Below, piece after piece: positions 13,101 through 26,700 of a stretch of 64,000 bases of DNA. The DNA is taken from NCBI GenBank assembly GCA_000708835.1, contig DF237023.1:62001-126000 (forward strand), read 5' to 3'. Position numbers and translations under genes: made by a program. This DNA is from Klebsormidium nitens. Lineage: Eukaryota; Streptophyta; Klebsormidiophyceae; Klebsormidiales; Klebsormidiaceae. How positions within the stretch are numbered: the stretch's first letter is position 1; each line of letters begins with the position of its first letter. The notes beneath the pieces are model-generated. The model had not been told where the DNA came from. It did no database searches and worked only from the letters and a program-made list of their open reading frames with translations.

Positions 13101-15674
13101 CGAACCGTCTGATCGAGCTTGTAAATTTCGTCCTGCAGTAGGCCTAATGTTAAGGGACTTAAGGCGGACAAATAATACGATAAACGATGGACGGGCAGCA
13201 ACGACTTGACTAACCAGCCTTGCGAACGCCACAGCTCCCTGCGCGCCGAGATGACATAAGACCCCTTATTGAACGGGAAAATACAACATTTAAGCAGTCC
13301 CGAAGAATGAACACCCAGGCGCATGCCAAAAGGGGGGCAGATTGTGAGAGTTGCCTCACCTTCTTCAGATTCAGGTCTGCAACCGGGACGAAATCCAGTG
13401 GGTGGGCGTAGTGGTTATCGTCCGGGTGGGTTCTCACGTACATGAACAGCTGGATGACGCGCCCGAGACCGCTGGGCGCATCGTTTACTGCACGCCACAC
13501 ATTCCGGCTTTGAGTCTTCATGGCAGTTTTGATAAAGCTGCTTGCGTTGTAGGAACAATGTGTGTGGCGGACTTCAGTTCATTCCTAGTCGGTCACCCGA
13601 GAGAGATGTGTGTCGACTTTGAAGTGCGCTCTAAGTAGCCCGCTTCAGGCCAAAAGTCCCTGCTGATTTTAGCTGGAAGGCCCTTCAGCTTCTCATTCCG
13701 GCTGGCTGTCTGAAATGGTCCATACTACCCAACAAGCCTGCAATACACAATGCTGGCAGACTGTTTGACGCTTCTCGCCTCAGTACACTCAGCGTTTCAC
13801 TTTGTCCGCCTCTTGTCATGTAGGAATCCTGCCAGCGGCTTTTGGCCCCAGCCAGGGTTTTCCGGCGCTAGCTGGCATCCGGCAGGTCGCCTCCGTGCCA
13901 CCTCGAACGACTTAGAAGCTCATTTCCAAATCAGCAGAGGCTTGCTCAAAATGAGCAGGCAAGGAGAGGAGAAAACAGATCACTTACCACTCCATGGATC
14001 GCAAGCCACAAGGTCCAATTGCGTGATGTTCCGCTCCTTGAGTAGGGCTTGTACTTCAGCATCGGCCTTGGTGATTGCTTCCGCCAGCTCGCAGTCGTCA
14101 GGGGAGGCCAAGGGTTCGGCGTCTTGCTTCTGCGAGCGGCATTTGCCTTCAGCAGCTGCTTAACATAGATAATCAGACTGCGTTGACCTTCATGCTCATG
14201 CACTTTGCCCCTTCCTCACCACCGAATGCCCAGACACACCGCTTTCAGGTCAACAGGTCAAACGAGCACAGTCGCGGACATCAGATGAGGCTATCAAGCG
14301 TCACAGCACTGCTTACTCATCAGCTATTGGATTGAAGGCAATGTCACCATCATCAAGTGTACTGAAAATGCATGGGGCCCTTTTTCGAAACGCGCTCTCA
14401 CACAGAGTTTAGTGCAATAAGGAAACAGACCTCGTCCCAACTGGAGACGGAAGGTGGCGAGCTGCTCAAGTCCACAATGACTTCCACAAGGGGCAGTTTG
14501 GGCCAGCATTGGATGATGGCAAACGCGCAGCGGGGTGGCACAGAATCCTCGTTGGCCTCGTAAGAGACCAGCTCCTTCTTTGCAGGCTCCTGCGTCAGCA
14601 GAAAAAGATTCCGTTGAGCACTCCGGTGACTCGAGATCGTTTTAAGGGCCAATCATTTTGAGGTGAGCGCGCGGCGGGACGATCGGGGCTAGCTTGGGGT
14701 TAGGGTCGGCAGGGTGCGAAGCACATAATGTTTTTAGTTAAGATTTTCAGTTGTGGTGCCCGGGGCTTGTGTGTCTTGAAACAATTCCAATTACTACAGA
14801 TTAGAGTTACTAGTATCCGTTGGCCGGGCGTGCGGTGCACCTCGTGTAACATAACTTGAGATGAGACGGGGAAGGTGGCTCGTCTATTTTTTGGTAGCCC
14901 TTCTGTATTCAAAAAGCGCAGTAAGGCGGGGATGATTTATTCGCGCACTCCTGACGCATTGGAGACCGCAGGTGACTCTTTGATTGCCCGCTGTTTCAAA
15001 CCTTGCAGTTTGCTGCTTTCACGGCAGCTTGATCGTTGATCATTTCAAACTGATGAACTTGACTCCTGTGCTCGCGAGTAGTGTTTGTGTTTCCTTGATG
15101 AGCCTTGAATGCTTGACCACGGCAAAATAGTCCTGGCTCTATGCTTCCTCCCCTGAGTTGGCAAAGCGCCACATTGGCGTCTTAAAGTGTATTTGCCTGG
15201 CACCAGAAGCAGGCACTGTTCGGCGTGGAAAAATCATGTCTCAAATGCTGAAGTCCTTCAGGAAATCCACGACATGTCACCCAATGGGCAAGGCGTCAGC
15301 AACGCCTCAAGAAGAAGACAAATGGAGTCAACCACATCAATGAAAGCCAGACATTCGGTTGGGGAGCAATCTACCGGCAATCAACAATGCTGGCATGATT
15401 AGCACATCCAGGCCCTAATTGGATACAGAATGATCATCAGAATTTTAAGAAAGCCCATGTGCAGAATACCTATATATATTATGGGACAGCTGGAATTGCA
15501 CACGCTTTCTTGTTTGGTCAGGAAGATGAAAACTAAGCTCCACACCTTGAGGGTGATCGTGTTGAAGCGCAGGTTTTCGAGCCCCTTCTCCAGCACTGCG
15601 GTGCGCACCGCTGCGGCGGTGGCCTGAATCTCAGCAAAAGATAGTGGGTCCAGCGGGTGTGCAAACTTTGCCAT
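7166..15674 (-). CDS. CuAO: Copper amine oxidase (primary-amine oxidase)
   Basis: Twelve exons in transcript order: 15674-15546, 14589-14431, 14129-13988, 13487-13360, 12944-12715, 12056-11935, 11637-11545, 10895-10745, 9864-9639, 8891-8726, 8049-7850 and 7435-7166, giving 671 residues. The exon 3 start is the least certain. The enzyme oxidises primary amines (putrescine and similar in plants) to aldehyde, ammonia and hydrogen peroxide. Visible active site: N-Y-E-Y with Tyr384 as topaquinone precursor, general base Asp300 in FDVGDYGLG, and copper ligands His435, His437 (HQH) and His601 in the GISH motif. The N-terminus has HPLDPL as in the family and no obvious signal peptide. The last ~30 residues are low complexity, repeating N-G-T/S, and end in SCH, so there is no PTS1 peroxisomal signal. 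Introns 8 and 10 carry exon copies. Confidence 0.93.
8019..8312 (-). repeat. Three tandem copies of exon 11 acceptor in CuAO intron 10
   Basis: The start of exon 11 with its acceptor is repeated upstream. CAGCTTATAT/C on the + strand lies at 8027 (real exon), 8151 and 8280, spacings 124 and 129 bp. On the coding strand all three have a CAG acceptor followed by GCAAGC or GCAAAT and then a GGTGGC(A/G)TATAAGCTG-like string. The functional copy is the one nearest the rest of the exon, at 8049. Confidence 0.85.
9941..10085 (-). repeat. Decayed copy of CuAO exon 9 in intron 8
   Basis: Exon 9 (with TGGTAT, CAAGACGGCAC and the following codons) has a degenerate duplicate about 208 bp upstream on the coding strand. 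It aligns from the acceptor through roughly 125 bp of exon, and an echo of the flanking intron is also visible (GTGTCAAAGCGTCAGGG at 9874 against GTGTCAGAGATTCGG near 10101). The copy still has a CAG acceptor near 10075. Joining exon 8 to it breaks the frame, so it is a fossil exon and not an alternative one. Confidence 0.75.
14641..14815 (-). repeat. Dispersed repeat, copy 1
   Basis: This intronic stretch matches 25905-26077 in opposite orientation. Shared blocks are AAGCCCCGGGCACC, a CGCACCC-rich core, and an end reading GGCCCTTAA. It lies in CuAO intron 1 between exons 1 and 2. I see no coding capacity. Confidence 0.55.
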
Positions 15675-16865
15675 TACAGCTTTCTGAGTGTGTGCTCTAT
15701 AGGATGGATTCGCAGAAAGGAAACCTGGTTATGCTAGGTGACTTTGACCTGTTAGGCTCGAACAGTCGCGGTAACGCGTATAGCAGTCCCGATGCTCCAG
15801 CTGATGAGCTCGGTATGCTCAGGTTATACACTCAAAAAAAAAAAGTTAGGCTCGAACAGTGTGCAGGCCACACGAGATCCGATCAGTTACGGAGTGCTCA
15901 AACCACAGTGCGCGCCGCCATTTGCTTGGGCCTGCTGAAGGAGACAAGAACAGAAAAACGCCTTTCCTGTTGCCTGCCTGCCTTCCGTCACAAACTCCCT
16001 TCTATACTGTTGGCGCCCTAAGGCTCATCCAATAGGGCCCGGGAGCTCCTGGCCAAGATCCTCAGGAGTCAGGGACCGAGGGAGTAAAGAAACTAGGTAG
16101 TACCGTACTAGCTAGTAGGGAGGTACCTAGTATGAATCGTCAGGGCTTGCGTGACGCGTCCAGTCGCGCCATGTTTCGTTCCGCCGCGGCACAGTGCACA
16201 AGGCTGCAGAGTCCAGACTTCATGCAGAGCACTGCACTGCCAGCAGCACTTGCGGCTCGACTCTCGGAACATCCATCATCAGCTGCATGTCTGTATGTAA
16301 TATGTATGTATGTATACTTCTTTTATAAGGCCGTAGCATTGAAGCCATGGACCTGGTAACCAGTACACGTTTTGTTATTATGAGTTTGGACGTTAGAATC
16401 AAGAAGCTACTCTACTATTATGCTAAATTGTCGTATATTACCAGAGTCCTAACCGGTTTTGAATCGTCATCATGCACATCATGAGTCATGACGACTCTAA
16501 AGTCCCTCCATCACATCGACGGCTGGGTTCCTCGATAGCCTCCCTTGTATAGCCACGTGTCGTGCGGCTCTGTTCTTGGGAGTATTTGAAAAGGAGCTAC
16601 CTACTCCAAAATGAGCTCCGATGGCGCTCCGCAACCACTAGTCGATAATATATAATGGTAATCAGAACCGCAGCCCGAAATCGTCTTGGTTTCCTTCTCG
16701 GGTGGTTCGAGTAGGTATGCCGACCCCCCGAGTGACTTCCCCGGGCCGGCATGGCAAAACCCTACGGCAATCCGCCAGTTGGCAGCGGCGAACTCATCCC
16801 TAGGTTTCCGTGTTGCCAGCCAGAAGCCTGACACTGACAGTGAGGGAGTTCGCAAACTGCAGTGT

Positions 16866-16881
16866 GCAGTGTGCACACTGC
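16866..16881. repeat. Perfect 16-bp palindrome with flanking CAGTG/CACTG repeats
   Basis: GCAGTGTGCACACTGC equals its own reverse complement. It sits in a run of CAGTG/CACTG words extending to about 16857-16897, so a longer imperfect hairpin is possible. No function is indicated. Confidence 0.7.
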
Positions 16882-19607
16882 ACAGTGCACTGTGGACTCT
16901 GGAGGCTGGAGCAACTTACTTTGGGGAACGTTCACCTACACTGCTACTGTACATATATTATTGTGAAGTTGGAACGTGATAATAGCACTACTGAAACTTG
17001 AAAGTCTTGACCCGCGGTAGTTCCCCCAGCACAGCAATATAACAGCAATATAGTTATTGAGGGGACCAACCAGCTGACTTGTACGCGGACGAATTCTTCA
17101 CAGGCAGATCTCAGTGTCTCTGAAGGCTTAATCTAAGAACGAGGGCAAGCCGCTGCTCAGTGGTTCCAAGGGTGCATCCAACGTCCCGGCTCACCTCGAG
17201 TTTTTACGGCCAACTGTAGCATCCGCTTAGCTTCTTAGAAAGGAGTGCAAGATGGTGAAGTGCGGGGAATATGACATATCAAGCGAGTATGAATGCATCA
17301 CATGTGAGTACTATTTTTATCGGTATTTCTGAGCTGGCAGTGCGAGTGGTGGAGATTGCTTCAGGTTCCTCCGTTTTGACATCATCATGATTATGGTTGC
17401 ACCAGCGGTTGCGGCACTGATGCTTTGCATTTTCATGGGGATCTTCTTCCCTTGCTACTCTAAAAGCCTTGTAAAGAGGTTTGCGCCAAAGCTTAACGGT
17501 GTACAAGGTGAACCTTACACGCGAGGGGTTCAGGCGGTTTAGCTGATTTGAGCGTCACGGTTGGCAGGAGCATACAAGCTGAATGCGGAGGAGCAATCGC
17601 TAAAAGATTCTTTCTTGCTCAGAAATCGGCTATTAGCACTTTGTACGTAAACATACTTTTCAAGCGCTGAATGACTATGATGAACGGTCTAGTTCGTCCT
17701 TGTACAATTCACTTGGCTCAAGGGGAGTGCTCAGGGCCGCTTGGACAAACGCGGTCATACATCTTGAGCTCAAAGGCTTGAGCACCTAGACGTACAAATG
17801 TGTAGAATAATTGTGATATCGTTCACGTGTAACTGGACAATAAGAGACCTGGTGAAGCTGCATATTAATTGTGAACATGATTAGGTTCCTCAGTGTTCCC
17901 GCCTATTGTGAACGTCTTGCATTTCGGGCTCATTATATCTGCTAGCGCTAGTATATGAGGATGTTCTTGAGTACAGAGGTTGTTGTTGACCAGCGAATCA
18001 AATGGCCCCGATTGCTCTGCATGGTCTACAGTGTCTTATTATCTAGTTTGCCCACTACAACTTCCATTCTGCTGGCATTTGAAGACATATATGCGACTTA
18101 TATTTTGTATTGTTAGTAACGACGTTCTGCATATAGCATTAATTTAATTTAAGCTTGGCTTTATTTAGGACTCTCCTATAATCGATGATATAAGCAGTTT
18201 TTAAGGTCGATATACTTTTGGAGGTTAGGTACTTTTGATGCACATCAACTACAGTGCCACTTTCTTACACCTAGACCGTTGTGCACCTTGACTCTAACCT
18301 TGACATGGGGCTTGAGACTAGCGTGACAGCATATCCCGCAAGACAGTATCTGTGAAGAATGTCAACCAGATCTGTGAAAGAGGCTTAGGTCGTACGCTTT
18401 TGCGTTCCCAACTATGATAGTATGAAACCCGTCTGAATTATAGCTTGCATGACATAGTGATGTGTTAGGCCATGAGATTGACATACGGAATGATGTGTCC
18501 AGCTTTACTTCTGTCGAGTCGCTGTGGCTTGAGATCTTACTTTATTCACCAACAAAAGTCTGCACACAATCGATGGAAGTGCACTGTGCATCTTGGCATC
18601 TGAAAGCAAATCAGCACCAACTTGAACAACGTTAATATAGAAAAATGTACCGGATATGTATACGATTCTCAAGCTATGTTGCAAGCAGTTTTACTTCAGC
18701 AACGTCCTCATCGCTACCACCAACGGGGAGCGTGACTCTCTTAAATTTCGTCGAACGAGTCCGCCTATGCATTTGCAGAGCGCAAAGTCATTCTCCTATG
18801 TCGAAGGAGAGCGTATTGAGACGAAGGAGAGTTACAGTGGTTCTCGATCGGGGCAGATGTCTGAGATTCAGTCAAGCTAAGCACACGCGCCTCGGAGGAG
18901 GTCGCTTGCATGAGCGGCCTTTCCGGCTAATTTGCAAAGCTCACAGCGCATATCATATGGTCTGGAGGCATACACGGCCAGGATGAAGGCGATCCTAAGA
19001 TCCTGGACAAACTTAGCCCACTTGAACTCCAAATGAATTTCCGTGTCATCAATGCGACTTCTTCACGTTCCTTCAGCAGTGGGATGCTCCCGCCCGCCTG
19101 TCTGCGGCGGCTCACAGGAGTCATAGGTCTACCCTCGGCCCAGGATGGCGGAGCAGGCCTGCTGACCTGGCAATCCAAGGCGTGTTCCTGGTCCGACTTC
19201 GAGGGGGAGCGGTTCGTCAGACTTTCTCGTCGAAGCTGTTCGAAAGGCCGAAGTTGTACGGCGCTATGGCGCTCCTCGCGGCATCATGGCGCTGCCGTCG
19301 CGCGGGCTGAGATCCCTCGCCGCAAGCGTCCAATTCGCAACGAGGAACCATAAGGGAAAAGATGAGACATAGTTGACAGGTGCGACGATCAAACAAGCTT
19401 CGAACGCCGTCCGGAATGGCTCCCAGATATGCTGATTGATGATTCATTTCTAGTGGTTCCGCACATCCCTATTTCTGTACTGCGGACCTGTGAGTGTGGT
19501 GCAGGCCCTGAGACCTTCATATTCCACCTTCGAATTGGCAGCAGCCAGTACGTATATCTGGTCGGCGTGCATCTACCCCTCTTCCGAATTGAAAACGCGA
19601 GGTCTGA

Positions 19608-19787
19608 TCAATTGACTTCGTCGAAGCAGAATTGGGCTTCCAAAGCTTCGACGTTGAGACCGACGTCAATCAATTGGTCTCTGAATCCAGCGATGTCAAG
19701 GCAAATTTTGACTCCCTTTCCAGCCCGGACAGATTGCTCTCCCATTGCTGAGTTCGACGCCTTCTTCGAGCCCTTGATTCTCGACAT
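19608..19787 (-). CDS. Possible short ORF or exon, unrecognised
   Basis: An ATG at 19787 opens a 59-codon frame ending in TGA. The composition is protein-like, with a basic start (SRIKGSKK) followed by a regular mix of hydrophobic and acidic residues. The ATG directly follows a pyrimidine-rich CAG, so it could be an internal exon. I recognise no family and found no partner exon. It may be chance or a remnant. Confidence 0.2.
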   Translation of the reverse strand: MSRIKGSKKASNSAMGEQSVRAGKGVKICLDIAGFRDQLIDVGLNVEALEAQFCFDEVN

Positions 19788-20753
19788 CTGGAAGGGGGGC
19801 GGCTAAAGCCCTGGACCGTTCATCATTAGGAAGTCGGAACGGCTGCTTCTCGCGCATGCCGCCGGATACAGTGCGCCTCCCCCGGCTAGCCCTTCTTTCT
19901 GAACACGTGCAATATTTTCCACATCCTTTTGGGCTCTATTTATTCTGTCAACTCTCTTTATATATTAGGTTAGTCTGGTGCCGGCTGTAAGAGATCTTGC
20001 AGCAAGAAGAGATGCATATAACAGTTGCAACAACAAAGGCACAGTACGTCAATATACTCCCCTAAATGACTACCGCGTTTTGATGCTCTGATGTACGTAT
20101 TATGAATCACAGCACCGGGAGCTAGGCGGTGGGAGAATTGCCAGCGCCATTCACTCAATGGAGTCCCGCGGCATAAGTGACTGCAGCTTCAAACGACCAT
20201 GGACACTGAACAGGTATACTGCGTGGACACATCTAGATTCCACATGCAGAGCATAAGTGGATCGCGGACATGCCGCCCAACAGGGACAATATCATGCAGT
20301 TATGTTCATTACTCAACCACTATGGTTTGAACTCTAGTAAAAAAATGCAAGTACATCAACGAACATATGTCCGAAGTGACTCCACGGACCATATGTAAGT
20401 TGACGCTTAATGGACTTTCTTTTCTCTTAGGTTTAATAAGAGCCTCCCAAACAACTGTTTTGATCCTGAGCCGCCCTTCACAGATCCACTGAACTTGCAT
20501 GACACGATTAACTAGATTGACTAGCTGCCTCAACAGCCGTTGTACTTGCGCATGCACATATTATGTACACCTAGGTATTAATGTACCGTTGGGTTCCATG
20601 GCCGGAACTCCTTTCTATGCAAATGGTACTCAGATACTTGGTTGAATGTAAGCTGAATCTCGTAGACCCCCGCGGGCGGTCTTCACAATTGCTTGGCCAC
20701 CCCCGTTTCTAAACCCCGCCCCCCGTCCTCCCCCCCCCGCAAATCGTGTCAAC

Positions 20754-23700
20754 TCAATACATTGTTAACCATTTCGAAGCTACCCACTTCTCCCCCTCTA
20801 GCACCCGGCTGCCAGCTGCAGATGACAAAGAAATCCACAAAGTGTAAACAAGACGTAGATATTTATTATCCATTCTGGCATCCTGAAGTGTGGTACTAAC
20901 ACGCGATGCTTGAGCGCAGCCTTAACCTCCTTCAGGCAAAAGCAACTATCAATATCCTTAAAGCAAGTGGTAACATCAAACGTGGCCCCTGTAGCGCCCA
21001 GCTCACGATTGAGGAGCAACAAAGGTGGACTGCTTATCGTCACGACCAGGTTTGGTCGGGAAGCAATTCTCCTACCGCGTTATCGATCACGACAGATGTA
21101 AGGATGTGGAGAAAGCCCCAACGGTTGCATGGAACGATGACAGCGCTGAAGCAACCTGTATGGCTTTCGAACTGCGAGGATTGGAAGAGAAGTCGGAAGT
21201 AGGAACACTTGACCCGACTCTGCACTCCCTTGTCAATTCAGCTACTCACCATGCAGGCTGCACGGGTCTTCCTGACCCTGGGGCGTGCGGCTAAAGAACA
21301 TCATTGCTTTTCCCTGCACAACAGGCGGACAGCCGTTGATTGAGAAACAAGCAATGATAGCGCAAGTGACCCTGTCACCAGCTTCTCAAGTCTGGTAATG
21401 AAAACAGGCAGCTGAGTTTCTCTGAATGCACCACTAGAACCTGCCTTGCAGGCCAATACAGGAACGCGAAGAAACCAATGAGGATCGGTGGCCTCCTAGA
21501 GCACCAATCCCCGAACTCCTTCTGCATCTTACCAACCAGAAAAACTGGCTTTGAAACAGAACAGGGAGGTTAAGACGGGCAAAGAGTTACCTTCGAAGGT
21601 TTCACCCCAAACCCGACGGCTTCGCTCTGGAGAAGGGACCCTTTCGGGAAGTACGTTTCGCCCCCCGAGTCAACGTCCGACAGGAACCTGGAGGCAAAAC
21701 CAGGTGGTTCAGCACACAACCCAGTCCGTTAAGAAGTCAACTCGATGAGACGCAAACTGGCTCTGGTTTTGAGGACACGGCACCCCACACATACTGACAG
21801 TTCCCGTTCAATGGCACAGACCCTCTTTACAATCCCCTCAACCGTCCAGAGACGATATTTCGATCACGGTGCAAGGAGACGCACGTGAACTTAAGCCAAA
21901 CCAAACGCCGCTTTCGTCTCTTTGCGGTCGGCAACTGACAGAACGCCGCTGCTGCGGTTCTACTTGAATGTAATGAGCATCAACAAAGTGCTTGTTGACG
22001 TCCCCTTTATTCTCTTTACTCCCAGCCTCTTTGCCGTAGAAGGAACGTGCCTTTGAAGTTCGAAACGGACGCTCCAGATACACTTTGTATCCGATAAGAG
22101 CGGGAATGGTAATTGTTCAAGAAACCAACAAAAGCAACTAAATAAGTCCAGATTGGAAGACCCAGAACGACAGCGCAGCGGTGAGGCTTACATCAGGATT
22201 GTGGCGGCCCGCTTGGTGCAATCCCCGGCTTCGTTGTCATCTGCAAGCAAGAGACGGCGGCGCCGCTCAGCAGATCCTGATAAGTGGTATTCCACTCAAA
22301 GAACTATTCATGCAGGCTTTGCGGTCGAGTCAGTTGCATTTTTGCTTTTTTCCTTCAATCTGAGACGCGGAACTCGAAACTGCGACTGTTATCCTTGACA
22401 GCAGTCCTCCTTTTATTCAGGTCCACCTATCGGCCGACCCCCATAGAAATAGGTGATTCACGGGGATGTGAAGGGCGGGAGGCTTACAGTGCGGCTTGAA
22501 TCTTTCACCAGGAAGGTACCGGATAATCTGCACAGAAGCAGCCGTGTCAGAACCACGTGACAAAAGAACGTGCAAGCGCATTGATGTACTCAGTGCCCAA
22601 TGCTCAAGCTGATCCATGGAGCAACATGGCGACGGGCCATGTCCAATGTGAACAACTCCGACCTTGTGTTGTCTGCTTAATAAGTACGAATTCGAAGGAA
22701 CTTCCTGACACAACAAAACACCAATCAAGTCTCAATGACCTTTTTTCAAGGTCATCAGAACACGACCGCAGATTCCAAAACCCTTCCAAGAACACAGCCC
22801 ATCACCACAGCCAACGGTCGCCAAACCCCGTTCCTGACGCAAAAAGTCTGCAGAACAAGCTCTGATTATCTGGAAATATTATCTCCAATAATCAGCAAGA
22901 ATCCGAGTCTCCGCCTAGCGCACCTGTAGCCGCTCCCGATCCGATCCCAGCCGCGTTCCGATGATCCCCCCGTACAGCAGGCAGCGCCGCTCAACGGCCG
23001 CCACGATGGGATCGTCCGACAGCTCGCCCGTCATGAACATGCTCCACGACGTCCGGTTCTCGGACACTGCGCGGCCGGACACCAACGACCTGCCCGAAAC
23101 GAGACGGCTAGCTCTAATGTTTCTTCTGCATAAGCTTCTTTAAACCGTTCTGTATTGATTGTAACGCTGTTACTAAAACCACACTCTGGGGCCTTGAAGG
23201 TGGCATCAGGAGACGGCAACATAATGACAGCCGGACATAAACCAACCTCTGAATTGCTGTGCATACGCAACGTTTTAGCATATCGCCATTGCAAGGTGCT
23301 GCTAACCGAGGCTGATGCCCCATTCTGGAAAAAAGGACCGCGAAGCTGTATCAGGCGGCTAGATCTAGGATATGCGGTCAAAACCCGCTCACCTTTTTAG
23401 GTTCGGTCCGGCCATTGCAATGAGGTGCTCGCACTCCATTTCAGATAAAAAGTTCTTGAACGTCACCAGCTTCGGCTTAAGGCTGACCAGCTCCGCCCCC
23501 CCCAGAACGTGCGAGTGAGAAAACCCGATCGTGCAGAGGGGGCGCGATGTGCTGGCCAAAGTGGGGGGGGGCGACTTCCATAGGCTGCGCCCCTCATCGC
23601 TGTAATCTGTTCGGGGGAAGGGAACCACCATGACATGAATAGTAAAGAATAAAAGATCAGCGAGCTTCTGCTTTCAGAACAGTTTGGTTGATTATTTGCC

Positions 23701-26700
23701 GAGTTGGAACAAGCTGTCGTCTTGTAAGCGTTGCATGCACTCTTGTTAACAAAAACGCAACAGTAAGGAAAGCAGTTGCGGAGACCAAGGACTAGTGATC
23801 GAATCAGGTCGTCGCTCCAAAAGACTTGGGCTAGAAGATACACTAGGCCAATGGGGCAGCTTTGGAGGTGTTGACAGACAATAAAACTCAGACGCCCAAC
23901 ATTACGCACTACACGAGCCCGAGAAAGCTTAGCACGAAACGAGCTGATACATAGTTGGAAAGTCAGATTTACGAAATAGGAAAGAGAGAGAGAAAAGCTT
24001 CGAAAATGGAGAAGGGATCCGCACCTCGGAACAGAACGAGGTCTCCCGCTAGAAGATCTCCTTCTGCATAGCCGCTGGCGGGGTCGAGGCACTCTTCCAG
24101 GACGATGAGACCGCCCGAATTCCACTCGTCGCTGTTGCGGCTACGGAAGCGATGGCAGGCGTCTGGAGGGAGCAATGGAAAGTTTGACAGAGCGGATAGG
24201 CAAGAAGAGATAGTCTCTATTACACCGCTCGTGTAGTTCTTCGGTCACAATGCCACACATGGGAACACACACCACGGGGCTGGGTTAGGATGTAACGATA
24301 CGTCAGAAGAACGTTCAAGAGACGCACACACAAACTGCAGCTCTGACAAGACGCAGCTGCACAGTTGGAGCAATACCCAGTCCTCCACAAAGGATTCCCA
24401 ATCGAGCCATACCCTGGAATTTTATCAAAGGTAGTGTAGCGATGTACGAAGCAGGGACGGTGTAAGTGACTGGAAGTTGGTACAAAAGGACTTCAAATTG
24501 AAACATAAAGCTAATGACAAAAAATAATGTAGCGGAAAGAAAGAAAGGTGACAGGATGGCGGTGAGAAGGGGAGAGGAAGAGCAGCGACTTGAGGAGGAT
24601 CAGCGGAGCAGAATAGAGGAGGCGAAAACTTAGGCAAGAGCATCTGTCCTTACCAACATGGAGTGTGCGTAAGGGATCCCGACTCCGAAGCGAAACTCGC
24701 AGCCTGATAGGATTCCGCTTGAATGAGAAGAGTCCCAGATTGAGCATGCGGAGCCGCACCACCACGTGCTTAAGAGCGGAGCCAGCAACAATGTGCAGTT
24801 GCCTGCAACAAAAAAATCTTGATAATTTTTGATGCCTGAGGGAGGCGACATAGTTGAGTACTGCAAAAGATCTAGAAAGCTCGTAAAACAGCAGGAACCA
24901 CGGTCCCATGAAAAGAGACCCTGCCCCTGCTTAATCAGAATCTTACAGCCACACGGAAGATCTAGCGAGAATCGAAAAGTTGATTGGAACCAGAGAACTT
25001 TACGCCACAGATTCTCAAATAGACCGCGCATTTGAGGAAGGAAAAGGAATACCAGACCGCCATCGTGGTAAACTGACAGACTTTTGAAAGCGGAAGGTTC
25101 ACAGGACGTCAGCTGTCGGGGCGTTTGGGTTTGCCAAAACCCCAATTCTGAGGACCCTAAAGACCCTTTCCTGACTAGGAATAGAGCCCCTGACTAGGAA
25201 TAGAGCCCCCAGTTCTCGTCAGAGTGTGTCCTTCCTTTTAATTGGACGACTGTCCGGCAATCTGAGCATTCTAAGGCCCTGCAACTTGCAAGGCTAGGTA
25301 TTCGCAGCGTCCAGGACGCAGGCAAGACAAAGCTCACCAAGAGAAACCTGCCAACTGGAAGGGTGTGGACGTCGCAACGCCGTACTGCTCTTTGAGCAAC
25401 TTGGAAAAGTCGTGTACCACCCACTGCGCATAATCAGCTCTCGCCCCTGCAAGCAAGGCACCCAGGACATGTTTCAAAGACGAGAGCTTCTCACGCTTGC
25501 GCTCCTATCAGCGTCCTGCAGATTCAGAAGATGCACCTACCACCGTGGTCCGCAGTTGTTGAGAAACCCATCTGACTAACTGAAGCAAAGGATGTTGGTA
25601 GTATGAGCTGACAGATTTTGATATCAACAGCCTGATTAGACCGAATTCCCTCATCCCGGATAGTCTGGCAACAAATGTCTCTGTGAGGTGGGCTTCCAAA
25701 GGCTCTCTTGCTCAGATAAGCAGCTCAGGTCTCAAACAACAATAACAACCTTTTCTTGAGTTTACTCTGATAATTCTGACTGTCACAGTGTTTGATTTCT
25801 TCCCTGTCTCACATCGATTCATGACAAGCGGCGGTCTTTGGGCTGAAACACTGAAGGAGGTCCCCCAAGAATGATCAGAAGGTTGGGGCCCCATGCTGGA
25901 CTGGTAATTCCAGATTGTATTAGCAGGATATTGATTAGGATACATAAGCCCCGGGCACCTCAGGTAAAACCCCTAACTCAAAATACTGCGCGCTCCGCAC
26001 CCGCACCCGCACCCACCCCAACCCCCAAAATGACCGCACCCGTCCCGGGTGCTCTCCTTAAAACAATCGGCCCTTAAGATACTCAAGAGATACCAGAGTC
26101 CCCACGCTCACCTTCTCCCAACACCGCTTGCAGGGCGCTGGAGTCGATTGCTGGAGCCCCCCTGTTTATAGAAGATTCTCGCTGAGCCTGCAGAGGTCAG
26201 AATGAGGAGATAAAAACTCGTGGTTTGCTGCCTTGGAGCAGCTTTGACAAGGGGAGTGACCACAATAGCCAGGCGCTCCCTTCCCTACAAGTGCTCAAAG
26301 AATTTGCAAACGCAGAGAATTTGTGAACACCACTGCCCGCTCAACCAGACAAAACACTTTTCAAACCCAGCAAGTTACACATTGAACCAAATTTGACAAT
26401 CACATATGCCCTGAGACTTGTTGCAGAGAATCCAGAACCAACGGCTCACCTTCTGGTTTAAGTCAGTGTTGTCTGGTGGAGATCCAGACAGAGTGTCACC
26501 ATTGTGTGGTGTATCTGCACCCAGATGTCGACAGATCACGCCCTTTTCTGATTCGCACATATCTTAAGGGCTTGCAGAATGTTCCAAAATGAAGTAAAGA
26601 TGTCTGAATGCCGTGGACGGCCAGCTATCCATGTTTCACAGCACTTCGCAATGCGATCAATCTGTCTCTTGATTGTCCTCAAAGCCCCAAACCCCGCACA

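Larger units (their letters stand above)
15675..20753. other. Gene-poor region upstream of CuAO and downstream of P4H
   Basis: About 5 kb with no gene I can support. It must contain the CuAO promoter and the P4H 3' UTR. Base composition is more AT-rich than the exons nearby. It includes a short TATG run near 16292-16316, a perfect palindrome at 16866-16881, a cluster of TAGTAC/CTAGTA-type inverted motifs near 16095-16132, and one short minus-strand ORF (19608-19787). Conceptual translations near 18.9-19.3 kb look protein-like in places but are broken, so they may be remnants. Confidence 0.5.

Noticed and set aside
18900-19430. Possible retroelement or host gene fragments on the minus strand
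   Set aside because: Some translated stretches look protein-like (for example EFKWAKFVQDLRIAF), but the frames are broken, no domain is recognisable and no splice chain could be built.
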